NCBI GenBank assembly: GCA_035041965.1
Contig: JAPYMA010000714.1
Location: 1 to 64,000, forward strand
Source: Anisakis pegreffii
Lineage: Eukaryota > Nematoda > Chromadorea > Rhabditida > Anisakidae
Length of the DNA stretch: 64,000 bases
Reading direction: 5' to 3'
Positions 38,849 to 49,830 of the stretch are shown in pieces (positions within the stretch are counted from its first letter, which is position 1; each line of letters begins with the position of its first letter). The position numbers were made by a program, and so were the translations under genes. The notes beneath the pieces are model-generated. The model was not told where the DNA came from, did no database searches, and worked only from the letters and a program-made list of their open reading frames with translations.

Positions 38849-38971
38849 TCATCCTTGCTTGGCTTTGAGTTGCTCTTTAGCCTGTGCAATGTACGGATCC
38901 AAATAACCGAGGTGATATGCCACTCCAGTACCGATGATTATGGCCAAGAAAAGCAACAGTGCTGCGCCCAT
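38849..38971 (-). CDS. 40-aa single-pass membrane micropeptide
   Basis: This minus-strand single-exon frame starts at the first ATG after an in-frame stop. It encodes a hydrophobic helix (ALLLFLAIIIGTGVAYHLGY, about residues 4-23) followed by a charged amphipathic tail (YIAQAKEQLKAKQ). Length and layout resemble short mitochondrial inner-membrane micropeptides of the STMP1 kind, but I cannot claim homology. CTTCAG and CATCAG acceptor-like sites 3 to 40 bases upstream would suit trans-splicing. It lies opposite a longer plus-strand open frame that I consider its shadow. Confidence 0.6.
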   Translation of the reverse strand: MGAALLLFLAIIIGTGVAYHLGYLDPYIAQAKEQLKAKQG

Positions 38972-39639
38972 ATCTGATGGAGTTGTATCCGAGAGACGAA
39001 AGGAAGGGAAGCTGAAGACGACCGAGGAAGGTGGCGATCAAAATACAATGATGCTCATCGAGCGTTTCGATTTCTTTTATAGAATTCTCCTAGTCAAATT
39101 CCATGCATTTGATATGCTCATATTGAATAAACATATATTTATCATAATTATTCAAAAAGTGATTCAGGTAATGCTTCTGTTTGTGTTACATCTAATTAAC
39201 GATATTGAAGCCAACTTATCCGCTTTTTAACTCTCATCCAATCCACTACAAGGAGTGTTTGTATCGTAGCTAAGTGTTCTTCGTTCCATTCGAGTATGTT
39301 CTAAGTGTTAGATCACAACATGCAAGCTCTGTCTTGCTTACAAGCTAAAGAAAGACCATCTGGTCTAAGCACATGCATTCTTAAAGTTCTCGTCATTTTA
39401 GCCCCATACACACAAAATAGTCGGGTAAGCAGTAAAACAAACCGCACATTCAGAATTACGATAGCAATACAAAATTATTTAACGATTCAATCTGAATCAT
39501 AATTAACAACAATCAATCAATCGATAATCCATTGCAAGTGAAGATTTCAACATTTGAATGATCAAGATAAACATCGAACTTTGTCCACTCTGTCCACATT
39601 TACACCACCTGAATAGAGGCTATTTTCGTATCATTGTAT

Positions 39640-40175
39640 CAAAATGTTGAAGGATTTTTTACCTACATGCTATTGTAGTGAATTACTGTTCATGACTTGT
39701 CGTAAACATGGCTGTAGCAGTTGCCATTTTCGATCGTAGCTCTGTATAGGCTTGGGCAATCGGTATGGTGTGTATCAATACTGCATATGATGATCCAGGA
39801 AATAATTTGCAAATAAGTAAGCCTGTCAACTTTTTGCAGTGGTATGATATTCTGATATGATCAAATCAGATACGATGTCGAACGATTACATGATATGTCA
39901 ACTTGTTGACGTGAATTGCAATCTGCTTTGTTGCATAAGCATATTATTGGGATTTGTCGATACGATTCCGATTAATATCAATCAAACATTGAATGAGCTG
40001 CTCAGTTCATATGAAAATTCATAAACATTCCTCTCTACCACCATTCCGATCGAATATTGTGAAATAGTGTTGGCAGAAATAAAGAGAGTCGATTCATCGT
40101 ATTATAGAAGCGAGAAATGAATGAGAAAATACACCGAGGGAGATTTCTGATCGCGATTCGCGAGCAAATCTATCT
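39640..40175. repeat. Array module P1, upstream flank of a lost G gene copy
   Basis: It is closely similar to the P3 module at 44330-44850, sharing for example the GTGTTGGCAGAAATAAA segment and AGAAGCGAGAAATGAATGAG. The similarity stops at about 40170, just before the TATA box and gene that follow P3. Sequence then resumes with material that elsewhere follows a G gene. Confidence 0.75.
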
Positions 40176-40194
40176 TTCAGACACAGTTATTCTC

Positions 40195-40975
40195 TACCTG
40201 GTTATTGATAATTATCAAAGTCGATTTGAAACAAGCACAGATTTGAAGCGTCTTTTGAGCGTCACAACCTCGTCATAATGCCCACTGATACTTTTCCATT
40301 GTTCACGACTTCGTTGATTTGAAGTTTGAAATAAAGCACAAATCCTTCAAGCATATCTATTTTGCTGCCAGCACAAAATCTGCTCCATCAGTAAAGCCTA
40401 TCACACAGTTATCTCGAAGATTGTTGTCCTAACATTCCTATAGCAGTGTATAGTTGGTCAACATAAAAAACAAATATTTAGAATTTCGCGATTTAGGGAA
40501 ATCGCTCAGTAATAACTTCGAAATCCAGCAATAAGTCTACAACCAATCTGCTCATACAAATGGGATGTGATCGTGGTGTTTGTGAGTTGGCGATCTGATT
40601 CAATACTGCAATTTCATCGATGCATGGTGATGGTATCGTCATAGCGATGACAATTTGCACAGTTCTTTGATTTCTGAATGTTTTGTTGATGATAACACCC
40701 ATATTCACATCCAAACACTCCCGTTTTCCGAATAATTTGTCCATTTACAACATGTTTTATTCATGAATCCTAACGTTGCTGAGCATCGCGTTTGCTGATG
40801 TGATTCTGTATGATATATCTGAAGTATTAAACGGACTAATCACTGGATACGGATCACAGCACGTGATAAAAATATCAAATCTTAACATTTATCGATATTT
40901 CGCACAGTTGCCACGTTGATCGAACGTAATGAAATACTCCAAATCACTGAATCTAAATTCTGTTCAAAACCAAAA
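40195..40975. repeat. Array module Q1
   Basis: This is the paralogue of Q2 (43290-44110), about 3.1 kb away. Shared marks include ATCGATGCATGGT and TGAATCCTAACGTTGCTGAG. Its minus strand contains an intact 83-codon frame (40493-40744) that is interrupted in Q2. Confidence 0.75.
40493..40744 (-). CDS. Possible 83-codon coding exon in Q1
   Basis: The frame begins MDKLFGKRECLDVNMGVI and ends DLLLDFEVITERFP. It is intact here. The Q2 copy carries a 2-base deletion and two in-frame stops (TCA to TGA and CGA to TGA), a pattern expected if Q1 is, or recently was, coding. I do not recognise the family, and no splice partners are established. Confidence 0.3.
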   Translation of the reverse strand: MDKLFGKRECLDVNMGVIINKTFRNQRTVQIVIAMTIPSPCIDEIAVLNQIANSQTPRSHPICMSRLVVDLLLDFEVITERFP

Positions 40976-41119
40976 ATTGTTGGGCAAATAGTAAAACAAA
41001 ACACGCCTTCAAAGATACGATAGCCATGTAAAATTGTTCAACGGTACAATTTTAAACAAAATCAACAATAATCAATCAGTCGATCGCTCATTCCAAATGA
41101 AGATTTCAATGTTTTGATG

Positions 41120-41760
41120 ATGACGATAAGATACTCAATTTTGTTCTTCTTACTGTATCTAATTATTGAAGAATACTTCATAAGCATACTGCAGTAGTGA
41201 ACTACTGCGTTTTGTTTGCCATAAACTTTGCTGTGGCAGTCGACGTTTTCAATCGGAACTCTGTGTGTGCTTGGGTAATCGTCATTGTGCCTATCAGTGC
41301 CGTATATAATGATCCAGAAAATAATTTGCAGACAAGCAAAAGTGTTAACTTTTCGCAGTGATACGATATTGTATTACAATCCAATCAAGTAACATCACAC
41401 ATCATTTTGTTGCAGGAAATGCAAATTGCTTTTGGTGAATAAATTTTGATACTACTTAGTTTCGTTAATATGATATTACTTTGTCTGATATTACTCAGTC
41501 CCGATTAATATCAGTGACGTGTTAAATGAATGAGCCGATATGGATTAATGGAATTCATAATGGCGACAAGTCTGGAAATTCATCATAATCCTCCTCTGCT
41601 ATCCTCCCGATCCATCATGATGAAGTAGCGATGTCGTGGAGAAACAGACGAGAAATGGACGTAGTACAGGAGCGAGGAATGACAGAGAAAATTACACCGA
41701 GGGAAATGTCTGGTTGAGGTTCCCGAGCAGAGGATAGGCGTTGGGTAGATAAAATGCGTA
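41120..41760. repeat. Array module P2, flank of G1
   Basis: A more diverged copy of the P modules at 39640 and 44330, directly upstream of gene G1. The minus strand keeps an open frame (41202-41384) alignable with frames in P1 and P3. Confidence 0.65.
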
Positions 41761-41765
41761 TATAA
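41759..41765 (+). promoter_or_regulatory. TATA box of gene G1
   Basis: TATATAA lies 49 bases before the ATG, inside a block nearly identical in both G genes. It is followed by the imperfect palindrome ATGAATGCGAATATTCAT. Confidence 0.55.
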
Positions 41766-41813
41766 GACATATATGAATGCGAATATTCATCATATTCCGG
41801 GAACGTTTACGAG

Positions 41814-43008
41814 ATGAACAAAGTCATCCTGTTCGCTTCAATGGCTCTTCTTACCGTTGCCAGTGCCGATAGCAGTAAGTGAATTCAACTGAGACTTCTT
41901 TACATCTTTGGCATTCTTCATCTATCCCTTGTTGTGAGATATTGCCATAGCATTAAACGGTTCAAGTGGTTTGGGGCTTGAAGATGCACTGTCAAATGGA
42001 TTCCGCAAGAAAATGGTTCCTTCATTTTTCGTCGATCTTTTGCTCTATTAGAGATGAATGACATCCAAATCTTAATGAACGAATATGTGTTTTAGACGAA
42101 GGTGTTGCAAGCTCGCGATGTCAGCTTTTGAAAGGCAATTGTGACGGAAACATGGAGAGTCCCGAACAGTTAGGCCAGGACAGTCGTCCAGCTAATCTGC
42201 TCACTTGCTTCATCTACGGCATGAAATGCCTAGAATCAACGAATCCGTCGACAAATCGTAAGATTGCTCACCGCTCATTTGATTCCTTTCCAAATCTTTT
42301 TAGAGGTTATCCGCCAAAAAATCGTCGTATAACATTTCTGCACAAATTCAAGTGTTTCCCAAGCAAAAATCCGTCAACAGTTACTCACTAACAGTTTCGG
42401 CTCCGACATCAGAACACTTGATATTTCATCTTGAAAAACTGCTTTCTTATTTCAACCACTGAATGCAAAAAATCGGAAATTTTTCGCGAGTTTTCGCTTT
42501 TTAGTTCCGGACGAACAACGCCGACAGTGCGTTCAGCATGCCTCCAACTGCCGTGCTGCAAGTGGCGTCACTGGAAATATGTGCGCTGAATACGGACAGG
42601 CATGCCACGGCATGATGCGATCTAGGGTATAACATTATAATGGTCTTTGAAACGAAAAATATATCAGATTGCAGGATTGCATTACCTACAATCTGATATG
42701 TTTTTCATGATACGCTCTTCTTTTCTCGTTATCTTCATGATCTCTTCGACGTGCAGTCAGAAGCGATTCAATTTCCTACTCTTACGATGGAACTGCTCAA
42801 TCGTGTTCAGTTCAATCACGGTGACGAGACGCAATGGTCTAGGAAGAGAAGCGTTGAGCAAATGTTGAACGTTTCTCGGAACATTAGACTGCTTGAAAGA
42901 ATTTAGATGTTAACTATTGCAATATCACACACTCACGATTATACACTATTCCACTGCAGTTCTCATGAATTGTTTTATTTTTCTTTCTTTCAGCCCCTTC
43001 GCAAGTGA
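41814..43008 (+). CDS. Gene G1: secreted protein with four CX6C motifs
   Basis: Exons 41814-41874, 42096-42257, 42505-42626 and 42994-43008 join in phase to 119 aa. The last exon adds only PLRK and a stop. An AATAAA follows at 43167. Residues 1-18 (MNKVILFASMALLTVASA) form a clear signal peptide. The mature part has eight cysteines arranged as four CX6C pairs: CQLLKGNC, CFIYGMKC, CVQHASNC and CAEYGQAC, separated by 21, 17 and 10 residues. This does not match defensin-type CS-alpha-beta, ShK or Kunitz spacing, and I do not recognise the family. It is probably an extracellular disulphide-rich effector or structural protein. Tandem copy G2 lies 3118 bp downstream with 12 amino-acid differences. 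Confidence 0.85.
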
Positions 43009-43289
43009 TCAGTATGGCGCAACGTTCGGCGTGGCCAACGGATATAAGTGCGAAGCAATTGTTGACTTCAGTTCTCATGAACCTCATTTATTCATAATGG
43101 ACTCACATTCGGCCATGATACTTATGGTTTAATTTTTATACCTCTGTTTTACAATGTTTAGTTGGGAATAAATATTTCAAACGACCGTTTCCTGCTTGTT
43201 CACGGTAGTACTGAGTGAACATTGTCAAACATTTTGAGTTGGCAGTCTGAATTTTCGCTTATTCTGTTTGTATATTTCGTGAAGGCGAG

Positions 43290-44110
43290 GAGTGCCCTCA
43301 ATCCGGGCATTGACAACTATCAAAAGTCAATAATTTGACACGTCTCGTGAGTGTCACAAATCAATCGCAAAGTCACGAAACTAATTCAGTCTTCTTTTTA
43401 CGGAAGTAAGCATTGAGCTCTCCACATATGGCTTTGATCTCCTACCGTTGTTCACGACTTCTTTGATGTGAACTTTGGAACCCACTTTTAAAAAATACCC
43501 AGATTGCTGTCAACACAAAACGTGCTCAGTAAGGTGATCATACAGATGGCTGCAAACTGATAGTCCTTATATTGTTAAGGTAGTGGAAAATCGGTCAGCA
43601 TATAGAACGATTGTTCAGAATTTCGCGACGTAGACAAATCACTCAGTTATGCATTATAATCTTGAGATCCATCAATAAGTCTGTAACCGATCTGTTCATG
43701 AGAATGGGAAGCGATCATGGTGCTTGTGAGTTGGCGATATGATTCAATACTGCAATTTTATCGATGCATGGTCATGGTATCGTCGTAGCGATAACAATTT
43801 GCGCAGTTCTTTGATTTATCAGTTTTGTTGTTGATAACACCCATATTCACATCCAAACACTCCCGTTTTCCGATTAATTTGTCCATTTACAGCATGTTTT
43901 ACTCATGAATCCTAACGTTGCTGAGCATCGCATTTGCTGATGTGATTCTGTATGATATATCTGAACTATTAAACGGACTAGTCACTGGATACGGATCACA
44001 ATACATGTTAAAAATGTCAAATCTTAACATGTATCAATATTTCGCACAGTTGCCATGTGGATCGAGCATAATGAAATAATCAAAATCACTGAATCTAAAT
44101 GCTGTTTTAA
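43290..44110. repeat. Array module Q2
   Basis: The second copy of Q, following G1. The Q1 frame is disrupted here by a 2-base deletion and two TGA codons, so this copy is pseudogenic if Q1 is coding. Confidence 0.7.
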
Positions 44111-44199
44111 ACCAAAAATTATTGGGCAAGTAGGGAAACAAAACACACATACAGAGGTACGATAACGATGCAAAATTATTCAACGGTACAATTTGAATC

Positions 44200-44860
44200 A
44201 AAATTAGCAACAATCGATAATGCATCGCTAGTGACGATTTCAACATTTGGATGATCACGATAAAACATCAAATTACGTTCGCCCTCTCCACCTTCACACT
44301 ATTTGAATAAAGGCGATTTTCGTGTTATAGCTTCAAAGTTTTGAAGAAATTTTCACCTGCATACTATAGTAGTGAATTACTGTGCATGGCATTGCTGTGA
44401 CAGTTATCGTTTTCAATCGGAGCTTTGTGTATGCTTGGGCAATCGGTATGGCGTGTATCAATACTGCATATGATGATCTAGAAAATAATTTGTAAGCAGC
44501 GAAAACTGTCAACTTTTTGCAGTGATGTGATATTCTGTTATGATCAGATACAGTGACGAACAATTACGTGATACATCAATTTGCTGGCGTGAATTGTAAT
44601 CTGCTTTGTTGCATAAACATCATATTATTGGGATTCGTCCATATGATTCCGATTAATATCAATCAAACATTGAATGAGCTGCTCAAGTCATATGAAAATT
44701 CATCAACATTCCTCTCTACCACCATTCCGATCGAGTATCGTGAAGTAGTGTTGGCAGAAATAAAAAGACTCGATTCACCGTATTATAGAAGCGAGAAATG
44801 AATGAGAAAATACACCGAGAGAGATTTCTGATCGCGGTTCCCGAGCAGAGGATGGGCGTT
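44200..44860. repeat. Array module P3, flank of G2
   Basis: It is highly similar to P1. On the plus strand it keeps an open frame ending NSSTFLSTTIPIEYREVVLA and on to YYRSEK, which in P1 is stopped by TAA. On the minus strand it keeps AVLIHAIPIAQAYTKLRLK, alignable in P1 and P2. Confidence 0.7.
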
Positions 44861-44876
44861 GAGTAGATAAAATGCG

Positions 44877-44883
44877 TATATAA
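44877..44883 (+). promoter_or_regulatory. TATA box of gene G2
   Basis: TATATAA lies 49 bases before the ATG, in the same position and context as for G1. Confidence 0.55.
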
Positions 44884-44931
44884 GACATATATGAATGCGA
44901 ATATTCATCATATTCCGGGAACGTTTACGAG

Positions 44932-46126
44932 ATGAACAAAGTCATCCTGTTCGCTTCAATGGCTCTTCTTACCGTTGCCAGTGCCGATAGGAGTAAGTGA
45001 ATTCAACTGAGACTTCTTTACATCTTTGACATCCCTCATCTATCCCTTGTTGTGAGATATTGCCATAGCATTAAACGGTTCAAGTGGTTTGGGGCTTGAA
45101 GATGCACTGTCAAATGGATTTCGCAAGAAAATGGTTCCTTCATTTTCCGTCGATCTTTTGCTCTATTAGAGATGAATGACATCCAAATCTTAATGAACGA
45201 ATATGTGTTTTAGACGAAGGTGTTACAAGCTCGCAATGTCAGCTTTTGAAAAGCAATTGTGACGCGAACATGGAGAGTCCCGAACAGTCAGGCCAGGACA
45301 GTCGTCCAGTTAATCTGCTCACTTGCTTCATTTACGGCATGAAATGCCTAGAATCAACGAATCCGTCGACAAATCGTAAGATTGCTTACCGCTCATTTGA
45401 TTCCTTTTCAAATTTTTTTAGAGGTTATCCGCCAAAAAATCGTCATATAACATTTATGCACAAATTCAAGTGTTTCCCAAGCAAAAATCCGTCAACAGTT
45501 ACTCACTAACAGTTTCGGCTCCGACATCAGAACACTTGATATTTCAGCTTGAAAAACTGCTTTCTTATTTCAACCACTGAATGCAAAAAATCGGAAATTT
45601 TTCGCGAGTTTTCACTTTTTAGTTTCGGACGAACAACGCCGACAGTGCGTTCAGCATGCCGCCAGTTGCCGTGCTGCAAGTGTGGTCACCGGAAATACGT
45701 GCGCTGAATACGGACAGGCATGCCACGGCATGATGCGATCTAGGGTATAACATTATAATGGTCTTTGAAACGAAAAATATATCAGATTGCAGGATTGCAT
45801 TACCTACAATCTGATATGTTTTTCATGATACGCTCTTCTTTTCTCGTTATCTTCATGATCTCTTCAACGTGCAGTCAGAAGCGATTCAATTTCCTACTCT
45901 TACGGTGGAACTGCTCAATCGTGTTCAGTTCAATCACGGTGACGAGACGCAATGGTCTAGGAAGAGAAGCGTTGAGCAAATGTTGAACGTTTCTCGGAAC
46001 ATTAGACTGCTTGAAAGAATTTAGATGTTAACTATTGCAATATCTTACACTCACGATTATACACTATTCCACTGCAGTTCTCATGAATTGTTTTATTTTT
46101 CTTTCTTTCAGCCCCTTCGCAAGTGA
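44932..46126 (+). CDS. Gene G2: secreted protein with four CX6C motifs
   Basis: Exons 44932-44992, 45214-45375, 45623-45744 and 46112-46126 join in phase to 119 aa, with AATAAA at 46271. Signal peptide and all eight cysteines match G1: CQLLKSNC, CFIYGMKC, CVQHAASC and CAEYGQAC. Relative to G1 I count 17 exon base changes in 360, of which 12 alter an amino acid, against about 16 in roughly 834 intron bases. Exon lengths and splice sites are identical, so both genes look intact. Confidence 0.85.
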
Positions 46127-46276
46127 TCAGTATGGCGTAGCCAAGTGCGTAAGAATTGTTGATTTCAGTTCTCATATACCTCATTTATTTAGTACTTTCA
46201 TAATGGATCCATATTCGGCCATGATACTCATGGTTTAATTTTTATACCTGTTTTACCATGATCAATTGGGAATAAA

Positions 46277-48389
46277 TATTTCAAACGACCGTTCCTTGTC
46301 CCTGTACGAGATAGTGTTCCCGGTAGTCCTGAATGAACATGGCCAAACATTTTGAGAATGCAGTCTGAATTTTCGCATATTCTGTTTGTATTTTTCATGA
46401 CAGCGAGGAATACCCTCCACCTGGGCATTGACTTGCGATATCACGGCAGTTTGAATTAAAGGATGCGCGTTGCTGATAATTGAAAGGCCTCATTTTGAAA
46501 TCTTCAGCGAAAATGGAGCGTTAAAATGCGAAATATCAACGTTGATGAAGCGTTCTAGGAGTGTTTAACCACGTCCACAATTAATGCATCTAATGGAGTT
46601 AGTACTTACGGAGTTAACTGGCTACGGCAGCTAGTCACGCGTACAGTTAAGGCAACCTCTGGGGTTAAATGAAGGCATCAAAGTGTACATTTCTAGTATC
46701 ACCTTGTAATAATAAATAATCAACGTAATTCTCAGATCTAATCAACTCATACCTATGAAAACAACCTCCTTCTAAATACAACTTTACCGTTTCAGTCTTC
46801 ATCGTTCTCGTGTGGTGTTACGTTCACGAATTACCTCATTCAATTTTTGTTTGATGTAAAGAAAGATGAACATGTAGATTCGGAAGCACTGTCCAGATGC
46901 TGTGAAAAATTTGACATGAAACCTCGCCCACGTCGTTTGAGGAGAAACGGGGTGTTTTCAATGACACACACTCCGCACAAACAAAATTGGGCAGAAGTCA
47001 TATACGGCAGCTTTTTCTGCGCAAACCCCTAACTGTTAAACATTGATGACCATTCAAGCCTCCTGATCTCATTGTGAGGTTCACCCTAGCATGGATTCAC
47101 CCTAACACCTTAGTCACACCGTAAATGCTTTATCCATTGTTGCTTCTCCATCCCTACCCTGTGCTAACGACGTTTGAACAATGGTTTTACATAACCCTGT
47201 TTCCTTTCAAGCGAATACATCATCCTAATCGAGTGTCATACCACCATGTATTTCGAAACAATCTAAATCATGGCTCCAGACTCGTTCCACTAAGCCCTAA
47301 GACATGTGTGACGATGTTCTCATGAAATGTTCCTGATCTATGATTAGACATATTTTGCTTTATCTCTAACAGTATGCTGCACTAGCACATTTTCTAAATT
47401 GCTTCTCAAATCGATAACTCGAAAACCTTTCCAGTTCCAAGTTTTTCATTCCTAACTGCAACGCAAACAATCGTGGTAAGACCACAACTTATACAGCAGT
47501 AAACTTACCGGCACTAAACTACAATAGCTGCCGTCATGACAATTCTAAACTCATTAAAACAGTAGATACCGATAGCTTGCGTAATGTGTGGTAACACGTG
47601 GAAAACATTTATGCAGCTGTCACGCCACGCACCATTGGCATTTTCAAATATATCCCAATCGCAGCAAATTTGTGAGCTTGCTTCCAGTCAAGAGCATCAA
47701 ACTCTAGCCTGACCTTAACATGTGACATCGAATTGTACCCGAGGGCTTCGTGCAGGGTGCCTATGCACTTTGCGATTCTACCTCGCTCATTGAATGCCAC
47801 CAAACCATGCCTAGCAATGTTTCCCTCCATTATGCCTGGCATGACAGCATCAAAAACACGATAATGATCAAGACGGGATGAGCACGGTGATGATCGCACG
47901 AAACAATCACATAATAACAACGCGAAGTAATTACATAAACAACAGCAACAGCAAGGGGACAATCAACCAAATATTCACATAAACTCGAGGATAACATGGA
48001 TAAATTCTAGCTGAATAATTTGAAAATGAAATCGAATTAAGTCAGCTGCCATCGTTTCAGTTCAACTCAAAAGTGATTTGAGTTCAAGTCATGCTAATGC
48101 TAAGTAGCGCTTGATTCAGGTCTCGCTTCCTAAAAAGGTATAAGAGCAATCCGGGGAAGGCTACCTGGCTTTCAGCTACTTATGTTATCAAGTGAGTGCT
48201 CGAATGATAAAGTTTCTGAAAACTTCATGATGTTACCCCGAAAACGCTACTTCAAAAACACTGATTATCTTTATAACTTACACATCAACTTATTCCAACC
48301 CTGACAAGACACTGTGCTAGCAGCCAACAGAAAATTCTAACATCTATGCACAGATCAAACCACAGCCATCCAATTCAATCCTAGCCCGT
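46277..48389. other. Spacer with one weak minus-strand open frame
   Basis: No gene is supported. A 117-codon minus-strand frame (47609-47962) has a protein-like middle (MEGNIARHGLVAFNERGRIA, then FDALDWKQAHKFAAIGIYLK) and could be an exon, but it lacks splice partners and family features. I give that frame about 0.25. Confidence 0.4.
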
Positions 48390-49830
48390 GATACAAGCTC
48401 TCGAAACTGGTCAGTTATTAATAACAGAAGCGATGACTTATCAAATATACCTTATCACCACTTATGACAAACAATAACTGCACTGGCAAGGGAAATAAGG
48501 ATGTCATCATAGAATTGTATGAATGCCATCATGACACTAGCTAATAGATAAGCTTCGGCGAGTAACCACAAACACCTAAGAGATTTCTCCTCATAACGCA
48601 TTTAATAACATTGGAACTTTATTCCAGCTGTTATTAAACAGCACTATGAGTAAGACGTTCTTCGAGTCACCAGTCAGCGACTCGACTCTACAGGATGAGT
48701 GGTCCAGGCGAACTTTCCAGACCTACCGCTAACTTCATAAGGCGATTCATACCCTACGTTAGTGAAACTCAATTTTTAGGGAACATTTTCTTAATTTGAT
48801 ATGCCAGTACAGCTATTAACAACACCTGAAGTTACCTGTCCCGCGAACTAACTAATACGTTATTTTTAATGCGATAACTATAGACTAAGATTCAAGCTCT
48901 CGGAAGTGGTCAACTATTAAAGATAAACTTCGAAAGTTGGTGTTCATTGGAAACCTTTCTCCAAATGAAGAGGCTATAATGCTTCTTATCCCATTCGAAT
49001 GGATTGTTTGAAGTTATCGAGTATCTTAGTAGCACTAGTGATGAATGATAACTACACTGGCAAGGGACATAAGGATATTATCAGAGAATTGTATGAATGC
49101 CATCATGACACTAGCTAATAGATAAGCTTCGGCGAGTAACCACAAACACCTGAGAGCTTTCCCCTTATAATGCATTTGGCAACATTTAAACGGAGTGAAA
49201 TGACTTCATGTATGCAGCCAATGGTCAACCCGATAACAATTCTCCCCTGTTAAGGGAAAGTGCGCACGGTGGGTCCGGGAACCCCCGTTACCTGAGCAAA
49301 TGTCCGAAGACACTACTCAGGCCAACTTACGCGCATTCCCTATCCCCGGTCAAATCGGCGCCTTTCCCGGGCCGGGAACGCCCGTCATATGTTCCGAAGA
49401 ATGAATGCTAGCGATACTCGGGTAAATATCGCTAGCATATTTTGAGTTGTTTCTCCCCGATTTGCCGAGACTGCCGGTAGGCGGGGAACGCCTCTTGCAT
49501 TTTCCTAAACCTAGCCCCTCTTGTTGGCAGCTCGACGGGTTGGGATCACCCACGCAGCCAAAATTTGCATTTTTAATATGACCATTGGCTACATCCAATC
49601 TATCATTGCAACACAGCCTAACTGTCACTAAATAACACTACGAGGGAAAAGGTCTTCGAGTCACCCATACAGCAACTCGACTCTACAGGATGAGTGGTCC
49701 AGGCGAACTTTCCAGACCTACCGCTAACTTCATAAGGCGATTCATACCCTACAGTTTTGAAGCTTAATTTAGTTGAATGGGATTTATTTTTTTCATATGC
49801 CAGTGTAACTATTATCAACACTAGTTGCAA
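48390..49830. repeat. Unclassified tandem repeat pair with GC-rich insertion
   Basis: Unit 1 runs about 48390-48890 and unit 2 about 48890-49830. Both start with a CAAGCTCTCG block. They share ATGAATGCCATCATGACACT and a closely matched block ACTCGACTCTACAGGATGAG through CATACCCTAC. Unit 2 carries about 430 extra bases (49190-49620) that are much richer in G and C and repeat the motif GGGAACGCC or GGGAACCCC three times. No coding capacity or terminal structure identifies a transposon class. Confidence 0.7.
49405..49438. repeat. 12-bp perfect inverted repeat in the GC-rich insertion
   Basis: ATGCTAGCGATA is followed by a 10-base loop and the exact reverse complement TATCGCTAGCAT. It lies in the segment unique to the second repeat unit. 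Confidence 0.85.

Noticed and set aside
46847..47032. 61-codon frame with basic MKPRPRRLRRNG stretch
   Set aside because: A short, isolated frame with no splice partner and no copy in the neighbouring duplicated units.
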